Shown here one piece after another: positions 1-9,689 of a DNA stretch of 64,000 bases (its first letter is position 1; each line of letters starts with the position of its first letter). The notes under the pieces are model-generated. The model did not search any database and was not told the DNA's origin. It was given only the letters and a program-made list of their open reading frames with translations. Position numbers and translations under genes: made by a program. The stretch is from NCBI GenBank assembly GCA_043783155.1, contig JAYVZS010000065.1, positions 7,735 to 71,734 on the forward strand, in the 5' to 3' direction. The DNA comes from JAPLDA01 sp043783155 (GTDB lineage: Bacteria; Bacteroidota; Bacteroidia; AKYH767-A; 2013-40CM-41-45).

Positions 1-2811
1 CGGTAACGGGTGTATGGTGATGCTGGTGTTCGCTGTTCCTGCACATCCAAAAGTATTTATGACACTTAATGTAACCGGATATGTATTCGGCAGAGCATAC
101 GTAACGGTTGGTGACTGAACTGTAGTAGATGACGGAACACCTCCTGAAAAATTCCAGCTATAATTTGCAGCTACACCCGTGCTGAATGTTACCGTTGCTC
201 CCTGGCAGGCAGATGAGGGTCCTGTAATACCCGGAGTTGGAAATGCATGAACCGTCACTATATATTTAACCGTCGTATCTAAACAGGTGGATTGAATGTG
301 CAGTTTAATTGTATCGACTCCCGGTATGCTCCACAAAACATTTATCGCAGTGTTGTTGCTGGATGTTATACCTCCTAATGCCGGTGCCGACAACGACCAT
401 GTATAACTTGCACCAACAAAAAGTGGTTGGCTGAACGTATGTGTGGTAGGACTGTTCACGCAGACACTCGAAGGCCCTGTAATGACAGGCACAACAGGAA
501 TATCATTCACATGAATACTTGTTTTCGCTGTATCAGAACAACCGTTTGTATTGGTAACATATAGTTGAACTGTAAAGTCACCCGCAGTTGTGTATATATA
601 CGGAGCGGTTTGAGTTCCCGCAATTCCGCCATCTCCAAAACTCCAGTTCCATAAAGGACCCGGACTCGATGTATTAAAAATAACCAGTGTATTCTTACAA
701 GGATTCAATGGCGAATATGTGATGTTCGGCACCGGTGGCAGAGGAAGAAGATTCACCGGTAACAAAACAGAATCTTCGTAGCATCGTGTTATTTTTAATT
801 TCACTTTAGGAGGTGTGGCTGCATTGATCCAGTGTATCGTAATTGTATTCGTTCCGTTTGCCGTAATAATATTTCCAGCTGTTGCCGGAACCACCGACCA
901 TATATACGAGGCATTACTTAGCAAAAGCGGAGGAATGGAATACGTTACATTGCTCTTGATGCAAACGTTGATAGCGCTTGGCGTAATAACAGGCAACGGA
1001 AAATTCGGCCATGTCTTTACCGTGAATACAGCGGATACGAGAGAAACACATCCGGGAGAAGTGGAGAGCGTTTGAAGGACGGAAACTGTTCCTCCGCCTA
1101 AATTCCATTTGATGAATACTGCGCTGCCGTTCGTTGGACCGATGATAGTTCCTCCGCTTACAAACCATGTATATGTTACACCGCCCATGTTGGGAGCAGT
1201 GGAATATAATACCGTGTCGTTCTTACAAACGGTATCTGGTCCTGTTATGTTGTTCGGTGTTTTCATGTCAACCACCTCAACAAGCTTGACTGCTGAATCA
1301 GTGCAATAGATATTTGGAGGAGCGTAAGCGGTAACTGTGTAAGTTCCTGGTCCTGCATTCCAGAAGAATCCTGTGTTGAAAGCGGTGGAGTTTAGAAACG
1401 TAAATGTGGAAGGAACAGGTGTTACTACTTTCCAGGTTACTCCGGGAACAATGGTGTTGTTCGTTAAGTTCATTCCGTTGAACGGAGCACTCAATGCATT
1501 CGGACAAACTTTTGAAGGGCCTGAAATTCCAAACAACGGTCTCACATGAATTGTTATTGTTCCTGTACCTCCGCAACCATGATCGCTTGTGCAGCCATTC
1601 GGAAGATTACATCCTGATCCGGTCAATACATTTTGATAATTCACAACCAACGTAACAACACCGAAGAAAGTCGGTTTCCATTTAATGCAAACTTGGCATG
1701 TGCCAAGACCTGTAATCGTATCATACGCATTCGCAGGTAACAATTCCCAGTTGTGATTATTTCCAGGTATGCATTCAATCGAATAACAAGTCATGCCTCC
1801 GGAACAAACAATCGTATCTCCTCTAATCGGCAATGTTGCAGGAACAATGTGAACATTTACCGTAGTTCCCAACGGGCAAGTAAGAGGAGGAGTACAACCG
1901 GTCACAGTTAATGTGATGGTGCCCATCGGACCGGCTCCCCAGATAATAGTTGCCGAATCACTTGTTGCCGTTGGTAGTGTTAAAAAAGTTCCGCCTGTTA
2001 CACTCCAGGAATAGCCGGTACAACTTGCATGTGTGCGATACGTAACGGTATCGCCAGGGCATACAACGGAAATGCAATATATATCAGGGCCGGAAGATGA
2101 ATCAACTATTACCTGGAAAGCGGTATCATGGGCGACTCCGCAGGCATCATATATAGTGAGCGTATCGTAATACGTTCCGGGAGGATAATGTGAAGCCGGT
2201 TCAGTGTGTACGGCATTACTGGAATAATAACCGTTACCGAAATTCCAGAGTCGCCCTGTTGTTCCGATTGAGCTGTCTGTAAATGTTATTGACTGACCGT
2301 TACAGATATTGATGACACCACCGATAATAGGAGGGAAAGTGCTGAACTTAATGGTATAGGCGGAAGGAGGAGTACGGATAATATTTTCGGTACAGGAATC
2401 AAGTTGACCATTGAATATAACATACCATGTAACAACGGTTATACCTACAGGAAAAACTCCCGGAGAATTATTCCACATCGAATCAAACGGGCATGGTATA
2501 AATCCTCCAGCCGGACCCCGATCACCATACGTTGGCACAGGCGGATGCACGGCTGAATCGGGCACACTATAACACACAGTCGTATCGCGGCAGGTGAACT
2601 TACAATGTTGAATCGATCCTTGCCCCAACGAGAAAGAGGCATTCATCAAAATAAAAAAGAGAACCCCAATGCTTTGATAAAACTGCTTCTTTCTTCCTGG
2701 TAAAGATGAATGCAATGTTGCAAGCAGGCCGGTGGAAGATTTTTCAATACAACACTCGGTTGATTTTCTCTGAGCAGATTGGTTTCGGGTGTTATCGAGT
2801 AAAGTAATCAT
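1..2811 (-). CDS. Giant secreted PKD/Ig-like repeat adhesin (partial, 3' end beyond window)
   Basis: The minus-strand frame is open from an ATG at 2811 to the left edge (937 codons), so only the N-terminal part is seen. About 37 polar residues precede a hydrophobic segment (FYQSIGVLFFILMNASFSLG) that looks like an export signal, an unusually long N-terminal extension. A HYR-like segment follows (PVGITVVTWYVIFNG), then repeated PKD and Ig-like units with Trp-centred cores (WNWSFGDGG, YSWNFSGG, YTWFVSGG), linked by stretches of the type GITGPSSVC. Many paired cysteines suggest an extracellular disulfide-bonded protein. Proteins of this build in Bacteroidota are usually T9SS-exported adhesins or gliding-associated surface proteins; the C-terminal sorting domain that would prove it lies outside the window. 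Repeat architecture is certain, function is inferred. Confidence 0.85.
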   Translation of the reverse strand, partial: MITLLDNTRNQSAQRKSTECCIEKSSTGLLATLHSSLPGRKKQFYQSIGVLFFILMNASFSLGQGSIQHCKFTCRDTTVCYSVPDSAVHPPVPTYGDRGPAGGFIPCPFDSMWNNSPGVFPVGITVVTWYVIFNGQLDSCTENIIRTPPSAYTIKFSTFPPIIGGVINICNGQSITFTDSSIGTTGRLWNFGNGYYSSNAVHTEPASHYPPGTYYDTLTIYDACGVAHDTAFQVIVDSSSGPDIYCISVVCPGDTVTYRTHASCTGYSWSVTGGTFLTLPTATSDSATIIWGAGPMGTITLTVTGCTPPLTCPLGTTVNVHIVPATLPIRGDTIVCSGGMTCYSIECIPGNNHNWELLPANAYDTITGLGTCQVCIKWKPTFFGVVTLVVNYQNVLTGSGCNLPNGCTSDHGCGGTGTITIHVRPLFGISGPSKVCPNALSAPFNGMNLTNNTIVPGVTWKVVTPVPSTFTFLNSTAFNTGFFWNAGPGTYTVTAYAPPNIYCTDSAVKLVEVVDMKTPNNITGPDTVCKNDTVLYSTAPNMGGVTYTWFVSGGTIIGPTNGSAVFIKWNLGGGTVSVLQTLSTSPGCVSLVSAVFTVKTWPNFPLPVITPSAINVCIKSNVTYSIPPLLLSNASYIWSVVPATAGNIITANGTNTITIHWINAATPPKVKLKITRCYEDSVLLPVNLLPLPPVPNITYSPLNPCKNTLVIFNTSSPGPLWNWSFGDGGIAGTQTAPYIYTTAGDFTVQLYVTNTNGCSDTAKTSIHVNDIPVVPVITGPSSVCVNSPTTHTFSQPLFVGASYTWSLSAPALGGITSSNNTAINVLWSIPGVDTIKLHIQSTCLDTTVKYIVTVHAFPTPGITGPSSACQGATVTFSTGVAANYSWNFSGGVPSSTTVQSPTVTYALPNTYPVTLSVINTFGCAGTANTSITIHPLP

Positions 2812-3430
2812 GGTGATTGTATTTTGTGTTGGTGTCTTTTCGGGTGTCGATTGAATCGTATTTATTTCAGAATTTCAGATCAGGAAAAAATCAGGAGATC
2901 AAACCGGGCTTACTCACAAAAAACTGTCGATGATGAAAATGAAAGTTCTCAGGAAGCAACGGATGTTTCATGTCTCTCTTCTTTAAGCATTCTGATTTCT
3001 TACGGCAGGGCAAAAACTTGTTGATCCTCCGAAGTTGCAATACATAACAATAGGAAATCAGAAATTCATGACAAGTGGTCGGTTTGGACAACTGGTGGTA
3101 TGAATTACTTAATAAATGGTAAGTACTGTCCGTTATAAGTTGACCAATTGCCAATGATCAATTTTCAGAAAAGGGTAATTTGCAATTAAACCATCAACAC
3201 TCTTTTATGGTAGTGACTCTGTTTGAGTCGAAAAATATTTCACCCAGAGAAATCGTTGAGGCGCAGGGTACGCAGAGAATGTTGTTTGGAAGCGTTCTCC
3301 GCGATTTCTCTGCGCCTCTGCGTGAAACAAAATAATAGTTCGGATTGAAATATTTTATTGAAAATCGAAACTAAGCCACACTACTTCTCTTATAAATCAA
3401 AAATTTATTGAACATTGTAAATTAATATTT
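2812..3430. other. Intergenic region with inverted and dispersed repeats
   Basis: No convincing gene is seen in these 619 bases between the adhesin start and the end of the response regulator. Around 3237-3330 there is an imperfect inverted pair: a left copy of a CGCAGAGAA-type motif and a right copy ending CTCTGCGCCTCTGCGTGAAA, a type of dispersed intergenic repeat. The stretch that follows (3319-3371) recurs at 10995-11045. The adhesin promoter should lie in the first 200 bases, but no clear box was found. Confidence 0.6.
3319..3371 (+). repeat. Dispersed intergenic repeat, copy 1
   Basis: This run beginning GCGTGAAACAAAATAATAGT and ending ATCGAAAC matches 10995-11045 at most positions; the other copy begins GCGTGAAATAAAATAATAGT. 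Both lie outside genes. No terminal repeats or target duplication are visible, so the mechanism of spread is unknown. Confidence 0.7.
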
Positions 3431-4171
3431 TCATTTATGCCTGCTCATCAATTCAAAAAATTCTTCTTTTTTTCTGCGTGATATTTCTGCAACGGAGCCA
3501 TCGTCCATCTGAACAAAATATCCGTCGACCCTGTTAAATTGTTTAACATGATTCAGGTTGATCAAGTGAGAATTGTGTGAGCGGAAGAAATTAAATTCAA
3601 GGAGAAGAGATTCATATTCCTTGATATTTTTCGTTGCCGTAAATTTATGACCGCTCGAAAAAATATGTGTATAATTTCCATCCGCCTCAAGCCGTATGAT
3701 TTCGTCCGGAGCCAGAAAAGCGATTCCGTCTTTTATAGGTATTGCCAGCTTATGAATAGTGCCGGGTTCTAGGTTGTATAGCAACTTATCGTTGTGATTC
3801 CGATGATTAAAATGAATTTCGTCTTCAGCTTTTTTAACAGCTGCTATCAGGTCATCTACATCGATCGGCTTGAGCAGGTAATCAATCGCGGAAAATTTGA
3901 TCGCCTTCAATGCATAATGTGCATGAGCCGTAACAAAAATTACTTTGAAATTAAATTCATTCAGTTGCCTCAGGAGGTCGAACCCGTTTCCATTGGGCAT
4001 TTCAACATCAAGAAAAACCAGGTTGGGATGATGTTGTTTAAAAAGACCAACCGCTTCCTCCGCCGATCCCGCCTCACCGACTACATTTACATGAGGGCAG
4101 TTTTCTTTTAATAATTTCCGCAGCGAGTCCCTGTTCTTTTTTTCGTCGTCAACAATCAGGGCGGTTATCAT
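3431..4171 (-). CDS. LytTR-family response regulator
   Basis: A 246-residue cytoplasmic transcription regulator. The N-terminal receiver domain (about 1-120) has the acidic pair D9/D10 (ALIVDDE), phosphoacceptor D55 in LVFLDVEMP, the T/S position in IFVTAH and the conserved Lys in DYLLKPID. The C-terminal LytTR DNA-binding domain (about 145-246) contains IRLEADGNYTHIF and FFRSHNSHLINLNHVK, typical of the family. It lies 271 bases downstream of a LytS-like kinase on the same strand and is almost certainly its partner. Family members are phosphorylated by the kinase and bind direct repeats upstream of target genes. Targets cannot be read here; the neighbouring adhesin is a possibility only. Confidence 0.93.
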   Translation of the reverse strand: MITALIVDDEKKNRDSLRKLLKENCPHVNVVGEAGSAEEAVGLFKQHHPNLVFLDVEMPNGNGFDLLRQLNEFNFKVIFVTAHAHYALKAIKFSAIDYLLKPIDVDDLIAAVKKAEDEIHFNHRNHNDKLLYNLEPGTIHKLAIPIKDGIAFLAPDEIIRLEADGNYTHIFSSGHKFTATKNIKEYESLLLEFNFFRSHNSHLINLNHVKQFNRVDGYFVQMDDGSVAEISRRKKEEFFELMSRHK

Positions 4172-4442
4172 AAGTTCGGGCTGCGGTTATTTATCTTTTC
4201 AAATATAACCAAAAAAAATTACCACGAGGAAAAGTATGGAGGTCATTCTGGAAAAATCTTGCTCGTTAAACGTTGATCTCTTGCAAATAGCCTCACAGCC
4301 AACAGGAAAATGCAAACTCTAAATAAACAGGATGCTTCCAGCATGACCTTGAGTGGTGAAGAAGCGGAGGGCATCAAACAATACGAAATGATTGTCCTTT
4401 CCGTCGTTCGCGCCTTTGCGAGAAAATTGTTTCATGCATAGA

Positions 4443-7355
4443 TCAAACCCGTATCTCCACCCGCGTTCCAATTCCTTTTCCACTGTCGTCCGTTAAATCA
4501 ATAACCGTTGCTACGATGTTTTTGTTATACGCTTTGTTGTAAGCAGTGATCCTGTCGAGTGTAATCGCAGTGCCATGCGAAGTATGTTTCCCGATATGCT
4601 CTTTGTTCCATTTTGATGAATCATTTCTCCCTACGCCATTGTCTTCAACAGCGATTAAAATAGAACCGTTTATCTTTTTGATCTCAATCACAATTCTTCC
4701 TGCCCCATTCATTCGGCTGATGCCATGCTTAATGGCATTCTCTACAAATGGCTGCAACAACAAGGACGGCAACATGGTTTCGTCCATGTCAATTCCTTCA
4801 TCACATCGAATGATAAATTCAAATCCGTTTTCAACGCCCTGTCTTTCCAGTTCAGCATAAATTTTCAAGGCACTCAACTCTTCTTCCAAAGAAATTTCCT
4901 GTACCTCGGAATTATCAAGCGTGTTGCGCATGTGTTTGGCAAAAGAAGTAAGATATTTTTCCGCGGATGCCGTATCGTTGTTTTGCATGTAATGACGGAT
5001 CGAACTCATCATGTTAAAAATAAAATGCGGATTCATCTGCGCGCGCAAAGCAGTAAGGTGAAGGGACGCCTGGTTGCGCTCTGTCGCAAATTTTTCGCGC
5101 AGCTTCCGTACCTGATTTTTATACACAATATATACGATGGCAACAATCAGAATAAAAATCAATGTCCTGAACCACCATGTTTGCCACCAGGCCGGACGAA
5201 TAAAAAATGCAAGCACAGACGGTTGGCTCATCACACCTGAATTATTGATCGCTGAAACACCGAATGTATAATGACCGGGAACAAGCGATAAAAATTCCAC
5301 GTCCCGGTTAGACGTAAATTCAGAGAGTGTATCGGTACCATCCGTCAGCAGGTAATGATAAGAAACTTTTTCACTGCTGCGAAAGGATATCCCGTTGAAA
5401 CCGATCCGGATATTATTTTGGTTGTGCAACAACTCCAGTTTACCTGCAACTGTTGTGTCTGCATTATTTACGCGGAGCGAAGTAACAAGTACTAAAGGCG
5501 CCGTATGATTGACGAAGTCGGCATGTTTGTTAAAAAATGAAATTCCCGTTTTGGTCGCCACGTAAATCGTATCATGCAATTCGATGATGTCGTTGATTTC
5601 ATCACTCAGCAAACCATCGCTTGCATGAATGGTTGAAATGCTATAATCGAATTTTTTAAAATCGTTGAAGTGAATATGACTGATGCCTTTATTCGTGGAG
5701 CACCACACATCATTGCCGTGAACAAATAATTTGGAGACGAGATCGCTACTGAGTCCTTTGTTTTCATCAATCGCCGTTATCTTTCCATCAACAAGAAACA
5801 AAATGCCTCTGCCTTTGGTTGAAAAACAGATGCTGTGTTGAAACCATTTGATGTCATCCACTCGAATGTTCAGTTCTTTGTGAAACGCACTCAACTGATC
5901 TTTGTGTTCGTTGTAAACCAACACGCCGCTGTTACAACCCAAAAGCAATTCATGGTTTTCAGTTTCTTCAATACAGTTGATTCGCTGCCAGGCAATTTTA
6001 ATTTCAGTAAGGGAATCATCTCCTGTTTTAAAAATAAAACTGGAGCCGCAGCAGTACAAATCTCCATTGGAACGTTTTAAAAAATTCGTCTGAAGTCCGC
6101 GCTGCCACTGGTTGTGGAAAAAATGAAAACTTCCTGCTGAAAAATATCCTGATAAACTCTGGCTTACATAAATCCGTTCACGAAGGGTGTCAGCATATAA
6201 GCTGTTGATAGAAAATAAATATTCTTTTTCGCCCGCGGGAAGGTAAATCAATTTTCCTTTTCCTTCTTTCAGCTCAACCAGTGCGCCACCGCGGTAGGCA
6301 GCATAAATATTCTTGCTGTTGCCGGCGCCAAGGCAAAGTGGTTTCTGAAGATATTCTTCGTTGAAGACGATACCATGAACAACATCACCAGGCAGGTAAT
6401 AAATTCCGTCTTCAAGCGTAGTAAACCAATAACCGCCTTCGTTGTCGCATGTAATTCCGGTGATACTTTTTTTCTCCAGGTAATGCTGTGAGGGGGATGT
6501 AAAATTTGCATTGTCGTAGCAGTACACACCGTTTGATGTTCCCACCCAAAGACGACTGGTAGTTTTTTCTTTCATGAGAAATGAAACTTCAAACGGTACA
6601 TTAGCAAGAAATTTAATTGATTTCTCTTTTACTTCGTACAATGATTTTGCGAGCGCATAAATCATTTTGTTATTGCCCCAACGAATAGCATTAAACTTTC
6701 CTGTCGACACGATAGGGAAGAAAATAGTGTCTGTATTTTCTCCGTGGCGGTGGATGATCTTTACCGGGTGTCCCTTTTTATCATTGTAATTATAGCTCGA
6801 TGAAATTAGCATGGGACCTGAGTCGAAATCATGAATGAAATATTGCTGAGGAAAAAAATCTGCTTCGGGAAATCTCCAGCTGGGTATTCCGTGGCCGTCA
6901 ATTTTTAATTCGCCTTTTCCCTGGAAGGTAACAAACACGTCTTCGTTGTGATCCACAAAAATTCCCAACGGAAGAATGTTCTCGTTCGCATTGTTCAACA
7001 GGCTGTTGTATTGATACGAATGTATTTTGTTGTTTTCTAAAATAAAAATTTTGCCGGAGAATGAGAGCATCCAGATCTGTCCTTTGTCATCTTCGAACAA
7101 TTTGAAAACGGTATTGTCTGGCAGTCCGTCTTTCGTGGTGAAGGTTCGGAACTCGTATCCGTTATAACGTGTTACGCCGCGATCGGTGGCAAACCACATC
7201 GACCCTTTTGAATCCTGCATAGCGAAATAAACTTCGCTGCTGGGCAAACCGTCTTCTGTTGTGAAATGCCGGAAGATCGGTGAATTTGTTTGCGCTTGTA
7301 AACTAAGGGAGTCGCTTAAGTTGATGAAAAGAAAAAAAACAAAAGCACGCAACAT
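4443..7355 (-). CDS. Reg_prop/Y_Y_Y sensor histidine kinase, LytS family
   Basis: A 970-residue inner-membrane sensor kinase. The start is placed at the ATG at 7355 because it begins a good signal peptide (MLRAFVFFLFINLSDSLSLQ); the frame is open further upstream only to a TTG at 7472. The periplasmic half is a two-component-regulator propeller with Reg_prop strands (FTTEDGLPSSEV, FTTKDGLPDNTVFKL, NKGLSSDLVSKL), then a Y_Y_Y-type domain (FRSSEKVSYHYLLTDG) and one membrane segment (FRTLIFILIVAIVYIVY). The cytoplasmic part is a LytS-type kinase: His box LRAQMNPHFIFNMMSSIRHY, and the ATPase with LLLQPFVENAIKHGI and VEDNGVGR. It should phosphorylate the regulator encoded just downstream. In many Bacteroidota such propeller sensors detect oligosaccharides, but the ligand here is unknown. 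Confidence 0.93.
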   Translation of the reverse strand: MLRAFVFFLFINLSDSLSLQAQTNSPIFRHFTTEDGLPSSEVYFAMQDSKGSMWFATDRGVTRYNGYEFRTFTTKDGLPDNTVFKLFEDDKGQIWMLSFSGKIFILENNKIHSYQYNSLLNNANENILPLGIFVDHNEDVFVTFQGKGELKIDGHGIPSWRFPEADFFPQQYFIHDFDSGPMLISSSYNYNDKKGHPVKIIHRHGENTDTIFFPIVSTGKFNAIRWGNNKMIYALAKSLYEVKEKSIKFLANVPFEVSFLMKEKTTSRLWVGTSNGVYCYDNANFTSPSQHYLEKKSITGITCDNEGGYWFTTLEDGIYYLPGDVVHGIVFNEEYLQKPLCLGAGNSKNIYAAYRGGALVELKEGKGKLIYLPAGEKEYLFSINSLYADTLRERIYVSQSLSGYFSAGSFHFFHNQWQRGLQTNFLKRSNGDLYCCGSSFIFKTGDDSLTEIKIAWQRINCIEETENHELLLGCNSGVLVYNEHKDQLSAFHKELNIRVDDIKWFQHSICFSTKGRGILFLVDGKITAIDENKGLSSDLVSKLFVHGNDVWCSTNKGISHIHFNDFKKFDYSISTIHASDGLLSDEINDIIELHDTIYVATKTGISFFNKHADFVNHTAPLVLVTSLRVNNADTTVAGKLELLHNQNNIRIGFNGISFRSSEKVSYHYLLTDGTDTLSEFTSNRDVEFLSLVPGHYTFGVSAINNSGVMSQPSVLAFFIRPAWWQTWWFRTLIFILIVAIVYIVYKNQVRKLREKFATERNQASLHLTALRAQMNPHFIFNMMSSIRHYMQNNDTASAEKYLTSFAKHMRNTLDNSEVQEISLEEELSALKIYAELERQGVENGFEFIIRCDEGIDMDETMLPSLLLQPFVENAIKHGISRMNGAGRIVIEIKKINGSILIAVEDNGVGRNDSSKWNKEHIGKHTSHGTAITLDRITAYNKAYNKNIVATVIDLTDDSGKGIGTRVEIRV

Positions 7356-7594
7356 CAACCACCGGTTTTTCGCATGGATATTCGCTAAATAGTGTACCCT
7401 ATCAGACCTCTTCACTATATTTCTTTTCGGAATTCTCAAATATAGTAAAAACGGGAAATTAATTTGTACCAAAGTATGATTGCGGGAGTGAGAAATATGG
7501 GGTAGTTTCGTGTACTAGATCGTTAACGGCAATTTTAACACTACTAACAAACGAAACTGCAAGTTCAAAGACATTAACCTCAAAAAAAAGTATT

Positions 7595-7873
7595 ATGCAC
7601 CAAGAAACATTTTTCCACACCTTACCTAAAGGAATAAAATGTAGATTCACAATCAGAGATAGAATGATTGGTGATGAGTTATTCTATTATGCAAATTTAA
7701 TTAACACTGACTTAGAGGAATACTCAAAGTTATATGACTCGGAAAAAGAATATTCTTTGGGACTATAAATAACAGATGGCAATCAACATTCAATAAATTA
7801 TCGTGATGCCGTGCGACTGAAAAATGACATTCTTACCAAATATGGTAACGAATGGTTGCAAACCGAAAAATAA
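7595..7873 (+). pseudogene. Small ORF split by an in-frame stop codon
   Basis: From an ATG at 7595 the frame encodes 57 residues (beginning MHQETFFHTLPKGIKCRF), stops at TAA 7766-7768, and continues in the same frame for 34 more protein-like codons (ITDGNQHSINYRDAVRLK and a GNEWLQTEK end) to a second TAA at 7871. The composition on both sides of the stop is similar, so this reads as one protein of about 92 residues interrupted by a nonsense change. I do not recognise the family. It sits directly upstream of the zinc-ribbon gene, in an AT-rich accessory patch. Alternatively the first half is a real 57-residue protein and the second half is chance. Confidence 0.45.
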
Positions 7874-7892
7874 ACCCAATAAAATAAAGGAA

Positions 7893-8642
7893 ATGTTTTG
7901 TATTGAATGTGGAGTGCAAATTACTGCTAATCTAAAGTTTTGCCCTCATTGTGGAAAAAAGCAAAGCGAAGATGAAGCAGCGTTAAAAGAAAAACTTGCG
8001 GATGTTATTGTTGATAAAGAAATTACAAGGCAAATTGTAATAGCCCACAGACAATCTTTAGATTATGCCTTCCTTAAAAAGGCAATGGGCTGGTATCTTG
8101 CTTGGGTTCTTTTACATTTTGGATTAATGCTTATTGGCTCTCATGGAATATTCGATGGCAGCAATATGGGTGCAGATAATTTCTGGCCTTTTAATTACGA
8201 CTCAAGAATACGAAAATACGACATAACTGAATTTCTCGTTTACACAATTTTTCCTCTTGCAATTTTGATTATTATTAGCATGATAAGAACGCAAAAGGAA
8301 GAAAATAAATCAGAGCCCGAATCAGTAGATACAAAAGATGTTTCCGCTACTCAAATAGAAATTGGTGAACTTTCAAAAAGAACGTTAAGTAAACTTCCTA
8401 AACCGCACTTGACAATTGAAGTTGTAATTGCATCTCAAACAGAAATCTTAATAGAATATTTACATGAGTACCCTCAATCAATTTGGTTGAATAATTATCC
8501 TGGCATTGCTCCACTTTACATTTTCCAAGAGTTAAATAAAAGAAACATTTCACTTGATGATAAAGCATTGCAGAATTTGGAAAATTTTGCGAAGCAGCAA
8601 AACTTTAATTCATTTAAAGCATTGCTGGACCATTATAACTAA
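7893..8642 (+). CDS. Zinc-ribbon membrane protein, function unknown
   Basis: A 249-residue protein. The start is set at the ATG at 7893, preceded by AAAGG, because it opens directly into a zinc ribbon, CIECGVQ...CPHCGKK (two CxxC knuckles within the first 22 residues). A charged linker follows, then two membrane segments (YLAWVLLHFGLMLIG and FLVYTIFPLAILIIISMI) and a C-terminal soluble region of about 120 residues that I do not recognise. The next in-frame ATG upstream (7824) would overlap the preceding broken ORF and adds nothing conserved. The AT-rich composition matches the flanking accessory patch, and no partner genes suggest a role. Confidence 0.75.
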   Translation: MFCIECGVQITANLKFCPHCGKKQSEDEAALKEKLADVIVDKEITRQIVIAHRQSLDYAFLKKAMGWYLAWVLLHFGLMLIGSHGIFDGSNMGADNFWPFNYDSRIRKYDITEFLVYTIFPLAILIIISMIRTQKEENKSEPESVDTKDVSATQIEIGELSKRTLSKLPKPHLTIEVVIASQTEILIEYLHEYPQSIWLNNYPGIAPLYIFQELNKRNISLDDKALQNLENFAKQQNFNSFKALLDHYN

Positions 8643-8953
8643 ACTCAAACGGCACGAATTCTAATGAACAACAAAGCAGCCGACAATATTGAAGTAAAAA
8701 CTTTTTGAAGGGCGTCAGTAAGTTAGTAGCATGCAAGTAATAAAATTCAACTTGAAAAAATTGCAACTGAGGAAAAAGGAATTTGTAGAGAGTCTATTGT
8801 TGCAATTTTTTATGCGAGCAGAATGCTTTCTAATATCTTCAAAAAAGCTCTTTAATTCCTACATCTTTATGCGAAAGCCGTTGGTGCTACGAATACCATA
8901 TATTAACGAAGGAATGTGTTCAAATACTTAAACTAAATTCGAATTATCAATTT
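8643..8953 (+). other. AT-rich gap with possible decayed ORF fragments
   Basis: This stretch has no gene I can support. An ORF at 8731-8931 (66 residues, very rich in Leu, Phe and Lys) and an overlapping fragment in another frame (containing IATEEKGICRESIVAIFYAS, ending near 8845) both look mildly protein-like. That fits a decayed gene, but neither is convincing. Confidence 0.4.
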
Positions 8954-9559
8954 ATGTTTACAATAACCAAAGATGAATTTCTATACCATATAAAAGAAGA
9001 CCCCAATTGCGGACTATCTACATTTTTAAGATTCTCCGAAATAAATGATATTAAAGAAACCTTTTTAAAATGGTATTCAAGTGTAGCATCAACTTTCGCT
9101 AATAATAATTCTTTGAAAACAAATTCTACTGATTTTCAAAAACACTCTGATAAATTAATCGAAATGGAAGGCGGTGGCATGTGCTACAATAATTCACAAA
9201 AAATACTAATTATGGATGATACGTTTTCATACTGTGAAGGATTTTATTCTACAAACCATCATTCTACTTTCAAGCCGATTTCAAATCACGCCTTCAATTC
9301 TAAATGTTACAAGATAGCAGATTTTACAGTTACGTTAAATGAGACGATAACTTCATATTTTTATTTTGGAATTTCAATCCCTAATAAAGATGCGATTAAG
9401 TTACTGGAAATTGCGCTTGCGGATTCAAATAAAATACTTGACTCAAAGAGTGCTGTACTCTCTCTAACTATTCCTTATTTTCTGTTACTAACTGAAGGTG
9501 AAGATTTCTTAAGAAATAAAAAGTGGTATTTTACGCCTCCTGACATGATAAATAACTGA
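8954..9559 (+). CDS. Hypothetical protein, orphan
   Basis: A 201-residue protein starting MFTITKDEFLYHIKEDPNC. I do not recognise it. It has no signal peptide and no membrane segment, and looks like a mixed alpha/beta cytoplasmic protein with GGGMCYNNSQKILIMDD in the middle and an aromatic C-terminus (KKWYFTPP). It lies alone between the decayed stretch and an inverted-repeat element. Its AT-rich composition and lack of operon neighbours fit an accessory or acquired gene. The full-length open frame and balanced amino-acid use support it as real. Confidence 0.65.
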   Translation: MFTITKDEFLYHIKEDPNCGLSTFLRFSEINDIKETFLKWYSSVASTFANNNSLKTNSTDFQKHSDKLIEMEGGGMCYNNSQKILIMDDTFSYCEGFYSTNHHSTFKPISNHAFNSKCYKIADFTVTLNETITSYFYFGISIPNKDAIKLLEIALADSNKILDSKSAVLSLTIPYFLLLTEGEDFLRNKKWYFTPPDMINN

Positions 9560-9623
9560 TTGAATAAAATATTTTATTTGTTGAACCTACATATTGAAAA
9601 TCTAATTATTAAACTAAAACAAA

Positions 9624-9689
9624 ATGAAAAGTAAATTATTTATTCTTTTCCTTTTAACGGGCAACAAAATGTTAAACAGAACCTGGTAG
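9624..9689 (+). pseudogene. Truncated signal-peptide ORF ended by an inserted element
   Basis: An ATG at 9624 starts a 21-residue frame beginning with a good signal-peptide core, MKSKLFILFLLTG. It ends at a TAG (9687-9689) that straddles the left boundary of the 9689-9980 inverted-repeat element. It looks like the 5' end of a secreted-protein gene cut off by that element; what follows the element is a different signal-peptide gene. Confidence 0.45.

Noticed and set aside
4310..4441. 43-codon plus-strand ORF between the response regulator and the kinase
   Set aside because: It overlaps dispersed-repeat-like sequence, has a weak ribosome-binding site and no recognisable features.
4725..5240. 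171-codon ORF antisense to the sensor kinase
   Set aside because: It lies fully inside the conserved kinase domain of the opposite strand and has no family features.
8731..8931. 66-codon plus-strand ORF
   Set aside because: Very rich in Leu, Phe and Lys, with a competing protein-like fragment in another frame; treated as a possible decayed stretch, not a gene.
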